Assembly (NCBI RefSeq): GCF_018736045.1
Contig: NZ_CP076132.1
Location: 2,031,501 to 2,095,500 of the forward strand
Origin: Flammeovirga yaeyamensis
GTDB taxonomy: Bacteria; Bacteroidota; Bacteroidia; Cytophagales; Flammeovirgaceae
DNA: 64,000 nt
Direction: 5' to 3'
Part shown: piece by piece, positions 37,007 to 46,300 of the stretch
Position numbering within the stretch: position 1 is the first letter of the stretch
How the letters are laid out: every line of letters begins with the position of its first letter
Made by a program: the position numbers and the translations under genes
The notes under the pieces: model-generated
Told to the model about the DNA's origin: nothing
Database searches by the model: none
Seen by the model: the letters and a program-made list of their open reading frames with translations, nothing else

Positions 37007-37081
37007 GGGGTGTTAGCTCAGTTGGTTTAGAGCACCTGCCTTACAAGCAGGGGGTCACTGGTTCGAATCCAGTACGCCCCA
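37007..37081 (+). tRNA. tRNA-Val (UAC), array copy 2, type B
   Basis: Same anticodon and body as copy 1 but with acceptor GGGGTGT/ACGCCCC and T-arm CTGG/CCAG. CCA is not encoded. The 23-nt spacer before it holds the small inverted repeat TACAC-agaag-GTGTA. Confidence 0.97.
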
Positions 37082-37099
37082 CGATCAGAATTATTTATT

Positions 37100-37174
37100 G
37101 GGATGTTAGCTCAGTTGGTTTAGAGCACCTGCCTTACAAGCAGGGGGTCATTGGTTCGAATCCAATACGTCCCA
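37100..37174 (+). tRNA. tRNA-Val (UAC), array copy 3, type A
   Basis: Identical in sequence to copy 1, with encoded CCA (37175-37177). Preceded by an 18-nt spacer from copy 2 that recurs after copy 4. Confidence 0.97.
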
Positions 37175-37197
37175 CCACTTACACAGAAGGTGTATTT

Positions 37198-37272
37198 GGG
37201 GTGTTAGCTCAGTTGGTTTAGAGCACCTGCCTTACAAGCAGGGGGTCACTGGTTCGAATCCAGTACGCCCCA
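37198..37272 (+). tRNA. tRNA-Val (UAC), array copy 4, type B
   Basis: Identical to copy 2 in acceptor and T-arm; no encoded CCA. Confidence 0.97.
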
Positions 37273-37290
37273 CGATCAGAATTATTTATT

Positions 37291-37365
37291 GGGATGTTAG
37301 CTCAGTTGGTTTAGAGCACCTGCCTTACAAGCAGGGGGTCATTGGTTCGAATCCAATACGTCCCA
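37291..37365 (+). tRNA. tRNA-Val (UAC), array copy 5, type A
   Basis: Type A body with encoded CCA (37366-37368). Starts exactly 191 nt after copy 3, as copy 3 does after copy 1. Confidence 0.97.
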
Positions 37366-37388
37366 CCATTTACACGGAAGGTGTATTT

Positions 37389-37463
37389 GGGGTGTTAGCT
37401 CAGTTGGTTTAGAGCACCTGCCTTACAAGCAGGGGGTCACTGGTTCGAATCCAGTACGCCCCA
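37389..37463 (+). tRNA. tRNA-Val (UAC), array copy 6, type B
   Basis: Type B acceptor and T-arm; no encoded CCA. The spacer after it (CACAGAAATATTTATT) differs slightly from the one after copies 2 and 4. Confidence 0.97.
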
Positions 37464-37479
37464 CACAGAAATATTTATT

Positions 37480-37554
37480 GGGATGTTAGCTCAGTTGGTT
37501 TAGAGCACCTGCCTTACAAGCAGGGGGTCATTGGTTCGAATCCAATACGTCCCA
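37480..37554 (+). tRNA. tRNA-Val (UAC), array copy 7, type A
   Basis: Type A body with encoded CCA (37555-37557). Starts 189 nt after copy 5. Confidence 0.97.
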
Positions 37555-37579
37555 CCAATCTACACATTAGGTGTAAATT

Positions 37580-37654
37580 GGGATGTTAGCTCAGTTGGTT
37601 TAGAGCACCTGCCTTACAAGCAGGGGGTCACTGGTTCGAATCCAGTACGTCCCA
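37580..37654 (+). tRNA. tRNA-Val (UAC), array copy 8, hybrid
   Basis: Acceptor stem GGGATGT/ACGTCCC as in type A but T-arm CTGG/CCAG as in type B, and no encoded CCA. Last in the array; an intrinsic terminator follows 10 nt later. Confidence 0.97.
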
Positions 37655-37664
37655 CAAAAAAGAC

Positions 37665-37701
37665 AAGGACATACTTGAAGTTACAAGTATGTCCTTTTTT
37701 T
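37665..37701 (+). terminator. Terminator of the tRNA array
   Basis: AAGGACATACTTG and CAAGTATGTCCTT form a 13-bp perfect stem with a 6-nt loop, then a T run. Confidence 0.95.
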
Positions 37702-37764
37702 GTTGCCTGAAAATCAATTTTTTACGTTTTATACTTTATTCAGAAAAAATTATTAGAAATATAA

Positions 37765-37793
37765 TTGAGAAACCGATTAAAGTTATAATTTTG
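37765..37793 (+). promoter_or_regulatory. Probable guaB promoter
   Basis: TTG at 37765-37767, an 18-nt spacer, and TAATTTTG at 37786-37793 (TAnnTTTG). It leaves a leader of about 30 nt before the ATG at 37830. Confidence 0.65.
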
Positions 37794-37829
37794 CATCGCA
37801 AATAATAACAGTTAAATTATTTGCTTCAA

Positions 37830-39305
37830 ATGGCTATCGATCCAAGTAAAGTTTTGTATGAAGCACTCACATATGATGATGTGCTTTTAAGACCAGGTTT
37901 CTCAGAAATTCTTCCTCGAGACACTACAACAAAAACAATGTTGACAAAAAACATCTCTCTGAACATTCCTTTAGTTTCAGCAGCGATGGATACAGTAACA
38001 GAGGCCGACCTGGCAATCGCTATGGCATTGGAAGGTGGATTAGGTTTTATCCACAAGAACATGACCATCCAGCAACAAGCTTCCCAAGTACGAAAAGTCA
38101 AGCGTTCTCAGTCAGGGATGATTTTAGATCCTGTGACGTTAACAGCAAATAAAACATTATTCGAGGCTAACGAATTAATGAGGGAATACAAGATTGGCGG
38201 TATTCCAGTGGTAGATGATGAGGGTATCCTTATCGGTATTCTAACAAACAGAGATTTAAGATTCCAAAAAGATTTATCGATTGCAGTGAAAGATGTGATG
38301 ACTAGAGGAGAGTTGATCACTGCTGCTGATGGCGTAACTTTGGAAGAGGCTCAAGAAATCCTTCAAGAGCACAAAATCGAAAAACTTCCTATCGTAAGTA
38401 AGTCAAACAAATTAGTTGGACTAATCACTTACAAGGATATCCTTAAAAACAAGAATAGACCTAACGCTTGTAAAGATAAATACGGTCGTTTAAGAGTAGG
38501 TGCTGCAGTAGGTGTAACTGGAGACATCATGGAAAGAGTTTCTGAACTAAAAGCTGCAGGTGTAGACGTTATTGGTATCGATACTGCACACGGTCACTCT
38601 AAAGGAGTAATCGACTGTCTGAAAAAAGTGAAGAAAGAATTCCCAGATTTAGACGTAATCGTAGGTAACATCGCAACAGCAGAAGCAGCGAAAGCATTGG
38701 CTGAAGCAGGTGCTGATGGTATCAAAGTAGGTGTAGGTCCTGGTTCTATCTGTACTACACGTGTAATTGCAGGTGTAGGTGTACCACAGTTATCAGCTGT
38801 ATTCGAAGCAGCGTCTGTATTGAAAGATATGGGTGTTCCTTTTATTGCTGATGGTGGTGTTAGATTCTCAGGTGATTTAGTGAAAGCTATCGCAGGTGGT
38901 GCTAACGTGGTAATGATTGGTTCATTATTAGCAGGTACAGATGAATCTCCAGGAGATATGATCATCTTCGAAGGGCGTAAGTTTAAAGCGTACCGTGGTA
39001 TGGGTTCAGTAGAAGCCATGAACCAAGGTTCGAAAGACCGTTACTTCCAAGATGCAGAAGACGACATTAAAAAACTAGTTCCAGAAGGTATCGCAGGTCG
39101 TGTACCTTACAAAGGAAAAGTAGAAGAAGTATTGTATCAATTAGTAGGTGGCCTTAAAGCAGGTATGGGATACTGTGGCGCAGGTACTATTGAACAATTG
39201 CATGAAGCTAAATTTGTGAAAATTACTGGTGCAGGTGTGAAAGAATCTCACCCACACGATGTAACAATTACAAGAGAAGCTCCAAACTATTCTTCTAAAT
39301 CATAG
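37830..39305 (+). CDS. guaB: Inosine-5'-monophosphate dehydrogenase
   Basis: The 491-residue enzyme oxidises IMP to XMP with NAD, the committed step to GMP. Start ATG 37830 fits the family opening (PSKVLYEALTYDDVLLRPG); a TTG at 37821 would add three residues. Two CBS domains lie at about residues 90-205 inside the (beta/alpha)8 barrel (VTLTANKTLFEANELM, VMTRGELITAADGVTLEEA). The catalytic loop has Cys308 in GVGPGSICTTRVIAGVG. The mobile flap contains YRGMGSVEAM. Monocistronic with its own promoter and terminator. Confidence 0.98.
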   Translation: MAIDPSKVLYEALTYDDVLLRPGFSEILPRDTTTKTMLTKNISLNIPLVSAAMDTVTEADLAIAMALEGGLGFIHKNMTIQQQASQVRKVKRSQSGMILDPVTLTANKTLFEANELMREYKIGGIPVVDDEGILIGILTNRDLRFQKDLSIAVKDVMTRGELITAADGVTLEEAQEILQEHKIEKLPIVSKSNKLVGLITYKDILKNKNRPNACKDKYGRLRVGAAVGVTGDIMERVSELKAAGVDVIGIDTAHGHSKGVIDCLKKVKKEFPDLDVIVGNIATAEAAKALAEAGADGIKVGVGPGSICTTRVIAGVGVPQLSAVFEAASVLKDMGVPFIADGGVRFSGDLVKAIAGGANVVMIGSLLAGTDESPGDMIIFEGRKFKAYRGMGSVEAMNQGSKDRYFQDAEDDIKKLVPEGIAGRVPYKGKVEEVLYQLVGGLKAGMGYCGAGTIEQLHEAKFVKITGAGVKESHPHDVTITREAPNYSSKS

Positions 39306-39323
39306 TTTTTAGAGCATATTAGT

Positions 39324-39360
39324 AAAAGGCCAAGTGATGTATCGCTTGGCCTTTTTTTTA
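39324..39360 (+). terminator. Terminator of guaB
   Basis: A 14-bp stem (AAAGGCCAAGTGAT with ATCGCTTGGCCTTT, one G-U pair) followed by a T run. Confidence 0.93.
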
Positions 39361-39478
39361 TACTTAATTCTCAATAAGTATTAACTAATCTTCTCAGTTC
39401 TAAAAAATTAAACAATTGCTATAAAAAGAATCATTTTTTGATTTAAATTGCAACATCAATTAATAAAATAAAATAATC

Positions 39479-40753
39479 ATGATAGTAGCTACCCCATTAG
39501 CAGAACGTATGCGTCCTAGATCGATTCAGGAAGTGGCAGGTCAGAAACACTTGCTAGGCCCTGATGGTGTATTTACAAGAATGGTCGAAAGCAAGACGAT
39601 TCCATCTATGATTTTATGGGGCCCTCCAGGGGTGGGTAAAACAACATTAGCTAGACTATTGGCAGAATCGACTAAAAGACCTTTTAAAACACTAAGTGCG
39701 GTCAGTGCTGGTGTGAAAGAAGTGAGAGAGGTGATCAAAGAAGCAAGTTTTGCCTATGGTACAATTTTATTTATTGATGAGATCCATCGTTTTTCAAAGT
39801 CTCAACAAGATGCCTTATTGAACGCAGTAGAAAAAGGCATTATCACTTTAGTAGGGGCAACCACTGAGAATCCTTCTTTTGAAGTCAATTCCGCTTTAAT
39901 ATCAAGATCTCAGGTATATGTTCTAGAAAACTTAAGGAAAGATGATTTGCTTCAATTAGTGAATCGTGCTATAAAGGATGATGTGGTGTTAAAAAAGAAG
40001 AACATCAACATAAAAGAGCATAGAGCATTACTAAGATACTCTGGAGGTGATGCAAGACGTCTGATGAACCTTTTGGAGTTGTCTATTGAAGCAGCTAAAG
40101 AAAATGAAGCAGGGGAATACGAAGTGAATGATGATTTAGTGGCTTTAATAGCACAGGAAAAGGCCGTTCATTACGATAAAAAAGGAGATGCTCATTATGA
40201 TATCATTTCAGCTTTTATTAAATCAATTCGAGGATCCGACCCCAACGCCGCAGTATATTGGCTAGCAAGAATGATTGAAGGAGGTGAAGATCCTAAATTT
40301 ATAGCAAGACGTTTGATTATTTCCGCATCAGAAGATATAGGTAATGCAAACCCTACTGCTTTAATTATGGCAAATAACTGTATGCAAGCCGTACATTTTG
40401 TGGGTATGCCCGAAGGAAGAATCATATTATCACAAACGACCACTTATTTGGCTTGTTCTCCAAAGAGTAATGCAGCTTATGCAGCAGTAAAAGACGCACA
40501 GAAAATTGTAAAGACTACAGGGGATTTACCTGTGCCATTACATTTGAGAAATGCTGCTACATCTTTAATGAAGGAATTAGGGTATGGAGATGCATATATA
40601 TATCCCCACAACGATCCTCAAGGATTCCAACCACAGGAATATATGCCGGAAAGTTTAGAAGGGAAGATCATTTATCAGCCAAAACAAAACCCTAGAGAGC
40701 AAGAAATGCTGAAGAGACTTCAAAATATGTGGAAAAATAAGTATCAATATTAA
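39479..40753 (+). CDS. rarA: Replication-associated recombination protein A (RarA/MgsA AAA+ ATPase)
   Basis: The 424-residue clamp-loader-like AAA+ ATPase acts at stalled forks. Seen are LAERMRPRSIQEVAGQKHLL, Walker A GPPGVGKT (48-55), Walker B ILFIDEIHRF (about 95-104), sensor 1 LVGATTENPSFEVN, and the C-terminal tetramerisation region (YDIISAFIKSIRGSDPNAAVYWLARMIEGGEDP, SNAAYAAVKDAQ). Length is normal. No clear terminator follows; the 235 bases to the next gene hold nothing I can assign. Confidence 0.95.
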   Translation: MIVATPLAERMRPRSIQEVAGQKHLLGPDGVFTRMVESKTIPSMILWGPPGVGKTTLARLLAESTKRPFKTLSAVSAGVKEVREVIKEASFAYGTILFIDEIHRFSKSQQDALLNAVEKGIITLVGATTENPSFEVNSALISRSQVYVLENLRKDDLLQLVNRAIKDDVVLKKKNINIKEHRALLRYSGGDARRLMNLLELSIEAAKENEAGEYEVNDDLVALIAQEKAVHYDKKGDAHYDIISAFIKSIRGSDPNAAVYWLARMIEGGEDPKFIARRLIISASEDIGNANPTALIMANNCMQAVHFVGMPEGRIILSQTTTYLACSPKSNAAYAAVKDAQKIVKTTGDLPVPLHLRNAATSLMKELGYGDAYIYPHNDPQGFQPQEYMPESLEGKIIYQPKQNPREQEMLKRLQNMWKNKYQY

Positions 40754-40988
40754 AAAGGTGATATTAATTACCATTATCGCAAGATAAGTGTTAAAAACAC
40801 CTTTCAAAATAACTGTAAATAATATTTATCACGATTAAGTGTAGTTTTGACTGATATTAAACCATACTAACTGCTGATATTTGTCAATGTTTGTAAAGAA
40901 TTAAAGAATGATATTGCTAATGTAATAACACAAACACACACATTCGCAACGATTAATTAACAATAGACAACCATTAGACAGCAGTATT

Positions 40989-41819
40989 ATGATTAGCATT
41001 AAAAGACGTAAGTTCAATATCTTTGATATGAACGGTACTTTCACACTCAGAAATACCGTAAAAATGCCTTTCTTAGGAATGAACATCTCCCAAATTTCAG
41101 AAGGCATGCCAATTTACAATGCGACAAAGAGAGCTCTACAAATTGGTTATAGATATTTTGACTGTGCCACTCGATATAATAATATGATCGGATTCGGAAA
41201 AGCGATTAACGAATCGGCAATCGACAGAGACCAATTATTTGTTTCATTAAAAGTGGGAGATGAATTCCATGGTTTTGATAACACCATCAACGTATTTAAC
41301 GAGACATTAAGAAAAGCAGGATTGACCTACATCGATCTATTAATGATCGAACATCCTCTTGATGAATCGACAGAAGAAACTTGGAGAGCATTAGAACAGC
41401 TTTATGTTGAAAGAAGAGTTAGAGCAATTGGTGTTTGTAATTTCACTATTACACAATTAGAGCAATTAATTGATCATGCTGATGTATTCCCTGTCGCTAA
41501 TCAAATAGAATTTAATCCAATGGTATTGGATCCAGAAATGATGAAATACTGTGAAAATAATGGTATACAACTCATTTCTATAGGTGCATTAAAGCATGGA
41601 AAGGTATTAGAACTACCAGAAGTAGTGAAGATAGCCGAAAAATACAATGTAGCTCCTTGTCAAATTGCATTAAGATGGATTTTACAAAGTGGAGTGGTGA
41701 CTTTACCACAAGCTGAAGAGAGAGATCATTTACTTAGAAATTCTGCTTTATTCAATATTGAATTATCTGATGAAGATATGGAGTTATTGGATGGAATCTC
41801 AAATGCTGAATTAGTATAA
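40989..41819 (+). CDS. Aldo/keto reductase family oxidoreductase
   Basis: The 276-residue protein has the AKR barrel: TVKMPFLGMNISQIS, then the tetrad residues Asp and Tyr in YFDCATRYNNMIGFGKAI, Lys in FVSLKVGDEF and His in IDLLMIEHPLDES. Later segments RAIGVCNFTITQLEQLIDHA and ALRWILQSGVVTLPQA are standard for AKR5-like enzymes that reduce carbonyls with NADPH. The N-terminal start (SIKRRKFNIFDMNGTFTLRN) is slightly unusual. Natural substrate unknown. A good terminator follows. Confidence 0.92.
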   Translation: MISIKRRKFNIFDMNGTFTLRNTVKMPFLGMNISQISEGMPIYNATKRALQIGYRYFDCATRYNNMIGFGKAINESAIDRDQLFVSLKVGDEFHGFDNTINVFNETLRKAGLTYIDLLMIEHPLDESTEETWRALEQLYVERRVRAIGVCNFTITQLEQLIDHADVFPVANQIEFNPMVLDPEMMKYCENNGIQLISIGALKHGKVLELPEVVKIAEKYNVAPCQIALRWILQSGVVTLPQAEERDHLLRNSALFNIELSDEDMELLDGISNAELV

Positions 41820-41849
41820 TTCTAATATTATTATAGATTTTTAATATAA

Positions 41850-41883
41850 AATAGGTTTAACGTTGCGTTAGACCTATTTTTTT
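41850..41883 (+). terminator. Terminator of the aldo/keto reductase gene
   Basis: AATAGGTTTAACG pairs with CGTTAGACCTATT (one G-U) around TTG, followed by a T run. Confidence 0.93.
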
Positions 41884-41977
41884 ACGTATTTACCGTGCTG
41901 TTAATAACTGTTATGGAATATCTTTTGTAGAATATGTAAACAAACAACTACTGAAGAGCTAATTTGAATTTTTCTCT

Positions 41978-43336
41978 ATGCTTATACAAATCGAATGTGT
42001 AACTACTCAAAATGATCTTAGTGAACAACACCAAGAGTTAGGGTACTTACTTTCAGATGCGTTACAAGTATCCTTTAAAGAAATGAAAGGTGTTTCTGTA
42101 GAGACTAGAGTAGGATACACACAAACAGTTTTAGTGGAGGCTGATATTGTTGTCTATTTTTTAGTGGATAATGAAGCATATCTGAATGATGTTATCCTAG
42201 ATTCATCAAAGAAGAACTATAAACTCTTATTGCATGATATACCAAATAACCAACAACCTGATGCACTAAAAGGGTTGCAATCGTATTATCTTTCAAAATT
42301 TGAAACAAGAATTAATAAAAAAGTAACTCTAGAACTTCCTATTCAAGAAGGTTATAGAATTTATTTTTGGTTACTGATTTCAGATTTAGCGTTAGATATA
42401 TATGAATATCAAATAGATAAAGTAGATTATCAAAGGAGTGTTTTTTTAGGAGAAACTTCAGATGATTTGAGAATGGAACGTTTACTCCTTAAAAGAGACT
42501 TAAAAGCATATGGATATCAAGTATATCCTACTGTTGATTATGGTCAAAATACGAACGATATATCTACTCAGCAATATCAAGATTTAAGTAAATCAACAGT
42601 AGCAATTCATCTTGCCGGAGGAAGAGATGGAACTGATTCTGATAACGAAGTTTTTTCTGTTCAGGAATGGGAGGAAAAAGTTACGGAAGAGTATGTTGGT
42701 GACCATCAAGAGACATTTAAAAAGTTAATTTGGGTGCCTCCAGCGATTCGATTTGAGTCGGACAAACGTAAGTTTTATGTTGAAAAACTATTGAAAAATA
42801 TAGATGAACATGAACTTTCTTTAACGTTTAGAACAGATCTCGAAAAATTTAAATCAATAATTCATAGCGAATTAAGAGATTTAAGGCAAGAAAACTCATA
42901 CGACGACGTTGATGATATGTATAAGCGTAAAGTTTATATAATGAATGATATCGTTGATAAAACCAAGGCCAATGGTCTAGCCTCGAAGTTAAATACAATG
43001 GGGTTTGGCGTATTGAAATTGGACACTGGACAAGGTGCGAAACTGATGAGAAGACAACATCAGAGACATTTACAGCTATGCAACAGTACAATTGTTTATG
43101 TTGATAATGCACCAATCGAGTGGATAAAAGCGAAGCTTCAAGATAATTTAAGAGCTTCAGGTTTAGGCAGAAAAGAGCCATTAAAAGTGAAAGCTATAGT
43201 TTGTTCTAGCTTTTCAATGGTTACAGAAATAACAGATCTATTAGAGCATAATCCCTTATATCAGTCAGTAGGGGTTTTCGCAGATGATGATGTAATGATT
43301 TCTGATGATTTAATCAGTTTTTTGTCAACTCTTTAA
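41978..43336 (+). CDS. Protein with tandem TIR-like/Rossmann segments, partner of an nSTAND ATPase
   Basis: The 452-residue protein has no signal peptide or membrane segment. It appears to hold three alpha/beta units: residues about 1-130 (IQIECVTTQNDLSEQHQELGYLL and EADIVVYFLVDNEAYL), about 153-300 (RSVFLGETSDDLRMERLLLKRDLKAYGYQVYPT followed by LSKSTVAIHLAGGRDGT), and about 315-450 (RKVYIMNDIVDKTKANGL and CNSTIVYVDNAPIEW). The middle unit fits the opening of TIR-like domains that pair with nSTAND and WD40 proteins: a first strand, then T-x-D-D-L-R, a helix and a G-Y-x-V-x-P strand. A NADase glutamate cannot be assigned by eye. The next gene, 47 nt downstream, is such an nSTAND ATPase, which supports the reading. 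Cytosolic. Likely an effector or adaptor. Confidence 0.7.
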   Translation: MLIQIECVTTQNDLSEQHQELGYLLSDALQVSFKEMKGVSVETRVGYTQTVLVEADIVVYFLVDNEAYLNDVILDSSKKNYKLLLHDIPNNQQPDALKGLQSYYLSKFETRINKKVTLELPIQEGYRIYFWLLISDLALDIYEYQIDKVDYQRSVFLGETSDDLRMERLLLKRDLKAYGYQVYPTVDYGQNTNDISTQQYQDLSKSTVAIHLAGGRDGTDSDNEVFSVQEWEEKVTEEYVGDHQETFKKLIWVPPAIRFESDKRKFYVEKLLKNIDEHELSLTFRTDLEKFKSIIHSELRDLRQENSYDDVDDMYKRKVYIMNDIVDKTKANGLASKLNTMGFGVLKLDTGQGAKLMRRQHQRHLQLCNSTIVYVDNAPIEWIKAKLQDNLRASGLGRKEPLKVKAIVCSSFSMVTEITDLLEHNPLYQSVGVFADDDVMISDDLISFLSTL

Positions 43337-43383
43337 AAAGATTTTTTGTATTTTAAATAATATATTTCTCTAGCTGTTTTTAA

Positions 43384-46300
43384 ATGAATTCTTTTTCATC
43401 ATCAAATACTGAAACGCAAAAGTTAATCGTTGCAGGGCAGTTCAATCCATTTCCAGGATTGAGACCGTTCCGTACGGACGAGACTTTTTTGTTTTTTGGT
43501 AGAGATGGACAAACAGAAGAAGTCTTATGGAGACTAGAGAAAAATAGATTCGTAGCCGCTTTAGGTGCATCCGGTTCAGGTAAATCATCCCTAATTTATT
43601 GTGGTCTTATTCCAGCCCTTCAAGGGGGCTTCATGGAAAAGCAAGGTTCACAATGGAACGTGTCTACCTCAAGACCAGGAACAGACCCAATTCAAAATTT
43701 AGCAAAAGCAGTTTTAGAGTCTACTAAATCTTATCATAAAAAATCGGATGAGGATAAAGAGTTATTGCTGAATGTTGCGGTAACAATGCTGTTGTCATCA
43801 TCAAAAGGTTTGGTAACTCTTGTAGAAAAGTTACAAGAAGAGGAAGGGGAGAATTTTCTGATATTAATTGATCAATTTGAGGAGTTATTTAGATTCTCAA
43901 GATTAGAGTCAGAAGATTTATCAATGGGAATGGCTTCGGCTTTTGTCAAATTATTAGTGGAAGCTACTAAGCAAGCCAAAGTACCAATTTATGTAGTGAT
44001 GACTATGCGTTCTGACTATATTGGTGACTGTGCTAGATTCCCCGAGTTAACTTACCTTATCAATGAAAGTCATTACTTAATTCCTCAAATGACTCGTGTG
44101 CAGAAGCAAGAAGCCATTATGGGGCCAGCAGCTGTAGGAGGAGCAAAAATAAGTTCTAGACTTTTACAAAGACTTCTTAATGATTTAGGAGATACACAAG
44201 ACCAATTGCCAATTATGCAACATGCCCTAATGAGGACATGGGAGTATTGGACGGGTCACTCAAATATTTCTGATGAATTAGATATTCATCACTACGAGGC
44301 CATAGGTGGTATGGCCGAGGCGTTATCCCAACACGCCGATGAGGCTTTCAGAGATTTATCTGAAGAAGAAAAAATCGTCTGTGAGAAAATATTCAAAGCC
44401 TTAACAGAAAAAGGAGAAGATGGTAGAGGTATTCGTCGCCCAACAAAAGTGAAGATACTTGCTCAAATTGCAGGTTCTGATGTTGATGTGATCGAAAATA
44501 TTGTTGATTGTTTTAGAACAAACGGTCGTACTTTACTAACTCCTGATCAATCAGTAGAATTAACTACAGAATCTGTTGTTGATATTTCTCATGAATCTTT
44601 GATGCGTGTATGGATACGTTGTAGAGATTGGGTAGATGAAGAATTTGAAGCTGTAAAAATATACAAACGTTTATCGGAAGCTGCTGATTTATATCAACAA
44701 GGAAAAGCAAGTTTGTGGAGGCCACCTGATTTGTATATTGCTATTCAGTGGAGAGAAAGATTTAAACCAAATTTAGCTTGGGCAGTTCAATATGAACCGT
44801 CATATGAAAGGGCCATTACTTTTTTAAAGAACTCTCAGGAAGAATATGAGGAGGAACAAAGAGTAAAAGAACGCCTTCAGAAACGTATTGTCAAAAGAAC
44901 AAAGATTATTGCTTTAATTCTTGCAGCAGCAACTATTGGAGCAATTATGCTTGTGATTTTTGCACAAATGAAAGCACGTGCGGCGGATATTGCCCGTGAA
45001 GAAGCTCAAGAATTTGGTGAACAAGCGAACAAAAATGCTAAAGCAGCGGAAGAGGCTTTAAAAAGAGCCGAAACTGAACAAAGAAAAGCGGAGGAAGCAG
45101 CAGATGAAGCACAACGACAAACTTTAATTGCTCAAGCGGCAAAAGATTCTGCTGAATACCAAAAGAATTTGGCTCTAGAGCAAACAAGACTTGCACTCTT
45201 AGCACAAACAGAAGCAGAGAATCAAAGATTAAATGCTGAAAAAGCGAAAGAGGAAGCTTTGGCGAGTGCTCAATTAGCAGAGGTGAGAACGAGAGAAGCT
45301 GAGATACAAAGATTGAACGCAGATGCTGCAAAAGCATCAGCCGATACTTTACGTTTCCTTTCTATTGCTCAAGCCCTAGCAGTAAAATCACTTCAAATAA
45401 AAGATCCAGCACAAAAAGCATTATTGGCATCCCAAGCTTATGCATTTAATGAACAGTATAAAGGATTAAATCCTCACCCGGATGTATTCCAAGGTTTATA
45501 TCAATCAATTAAAAGCTTTAAAGGGGAGAACTTTAACCTTATGAAAGGTCATGAGGACTATGTAAGAACTTTATATTATGACCAAGAAGAAAAAACGCTA
45601 TTTTCTGCAGGCTCTGATGGAGCAATTAGATCATGGAAAGATGGAAGTTTAGAATCCGAAATTCTTTCCGATGATAATGGTGTTGTGAGAGGATTAATCA
45701 TATCAAGAGATAAAGGAAGAGCCGCTATTTACACTGAAAGTGGAAGCGTGAGAATTTTTAGCTATCCTGAATTTAAATCAATAAAGAAAATAAAAGTATC
45801 CAAAGGTCAATTATGGGCAGGTTCATTTGATCAGTTCGGAGATCGATTGTATGTAACAGGACAGAATAAGAAAATCTATTCTGTAGATACAGAGTCATTT
45901 GCGGTATCTGAATTCAAGACATCAAACTCAAAAATTACTTCTTTACATATTTCGAATTTAGATGGTAGCCTTTGGGCTACAAAAACTTCTGGAGAAGTAT
46001 CAAAATATTGTTTAGACAATGCTTGTGATGAACTTGCAGTTTATGGTGGAAAAAATATAGCCGGAACGGCATTGGCATTTTCTTCTGATGGAAAAACGGT
46101 TGCATTAGGTTTTGAAGATGGTAAGTTAATTTTATGGGATCGACTAACTGGTACTGAAATAGATAACTTACAAGGTCATGATACTAAAGTAACAAGTTTA
46201 AAATTTGATGAAGAGAAGCACCGTTTAGTAAGTACAAGTTTGGATGGATCTGCCAGAATTTGGAATGTGGAGAAAGGTAGAACCAATGAATCTCCAATAA

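Noticed and set aside
36909-37654. Regular repeats with constant spacing, resembling a CRISPR array
   Set aside because: The repeated units fold as full tRNA cloverleafs with anticodon TAC, and the spacers are near-identical rather than unique.
36909-37654. Functional link between the tRNA-Val array and valS at 5182
   Set aside because: They lie about 29 kb apart with their own promoters and terminators; being in one window is not evidence.
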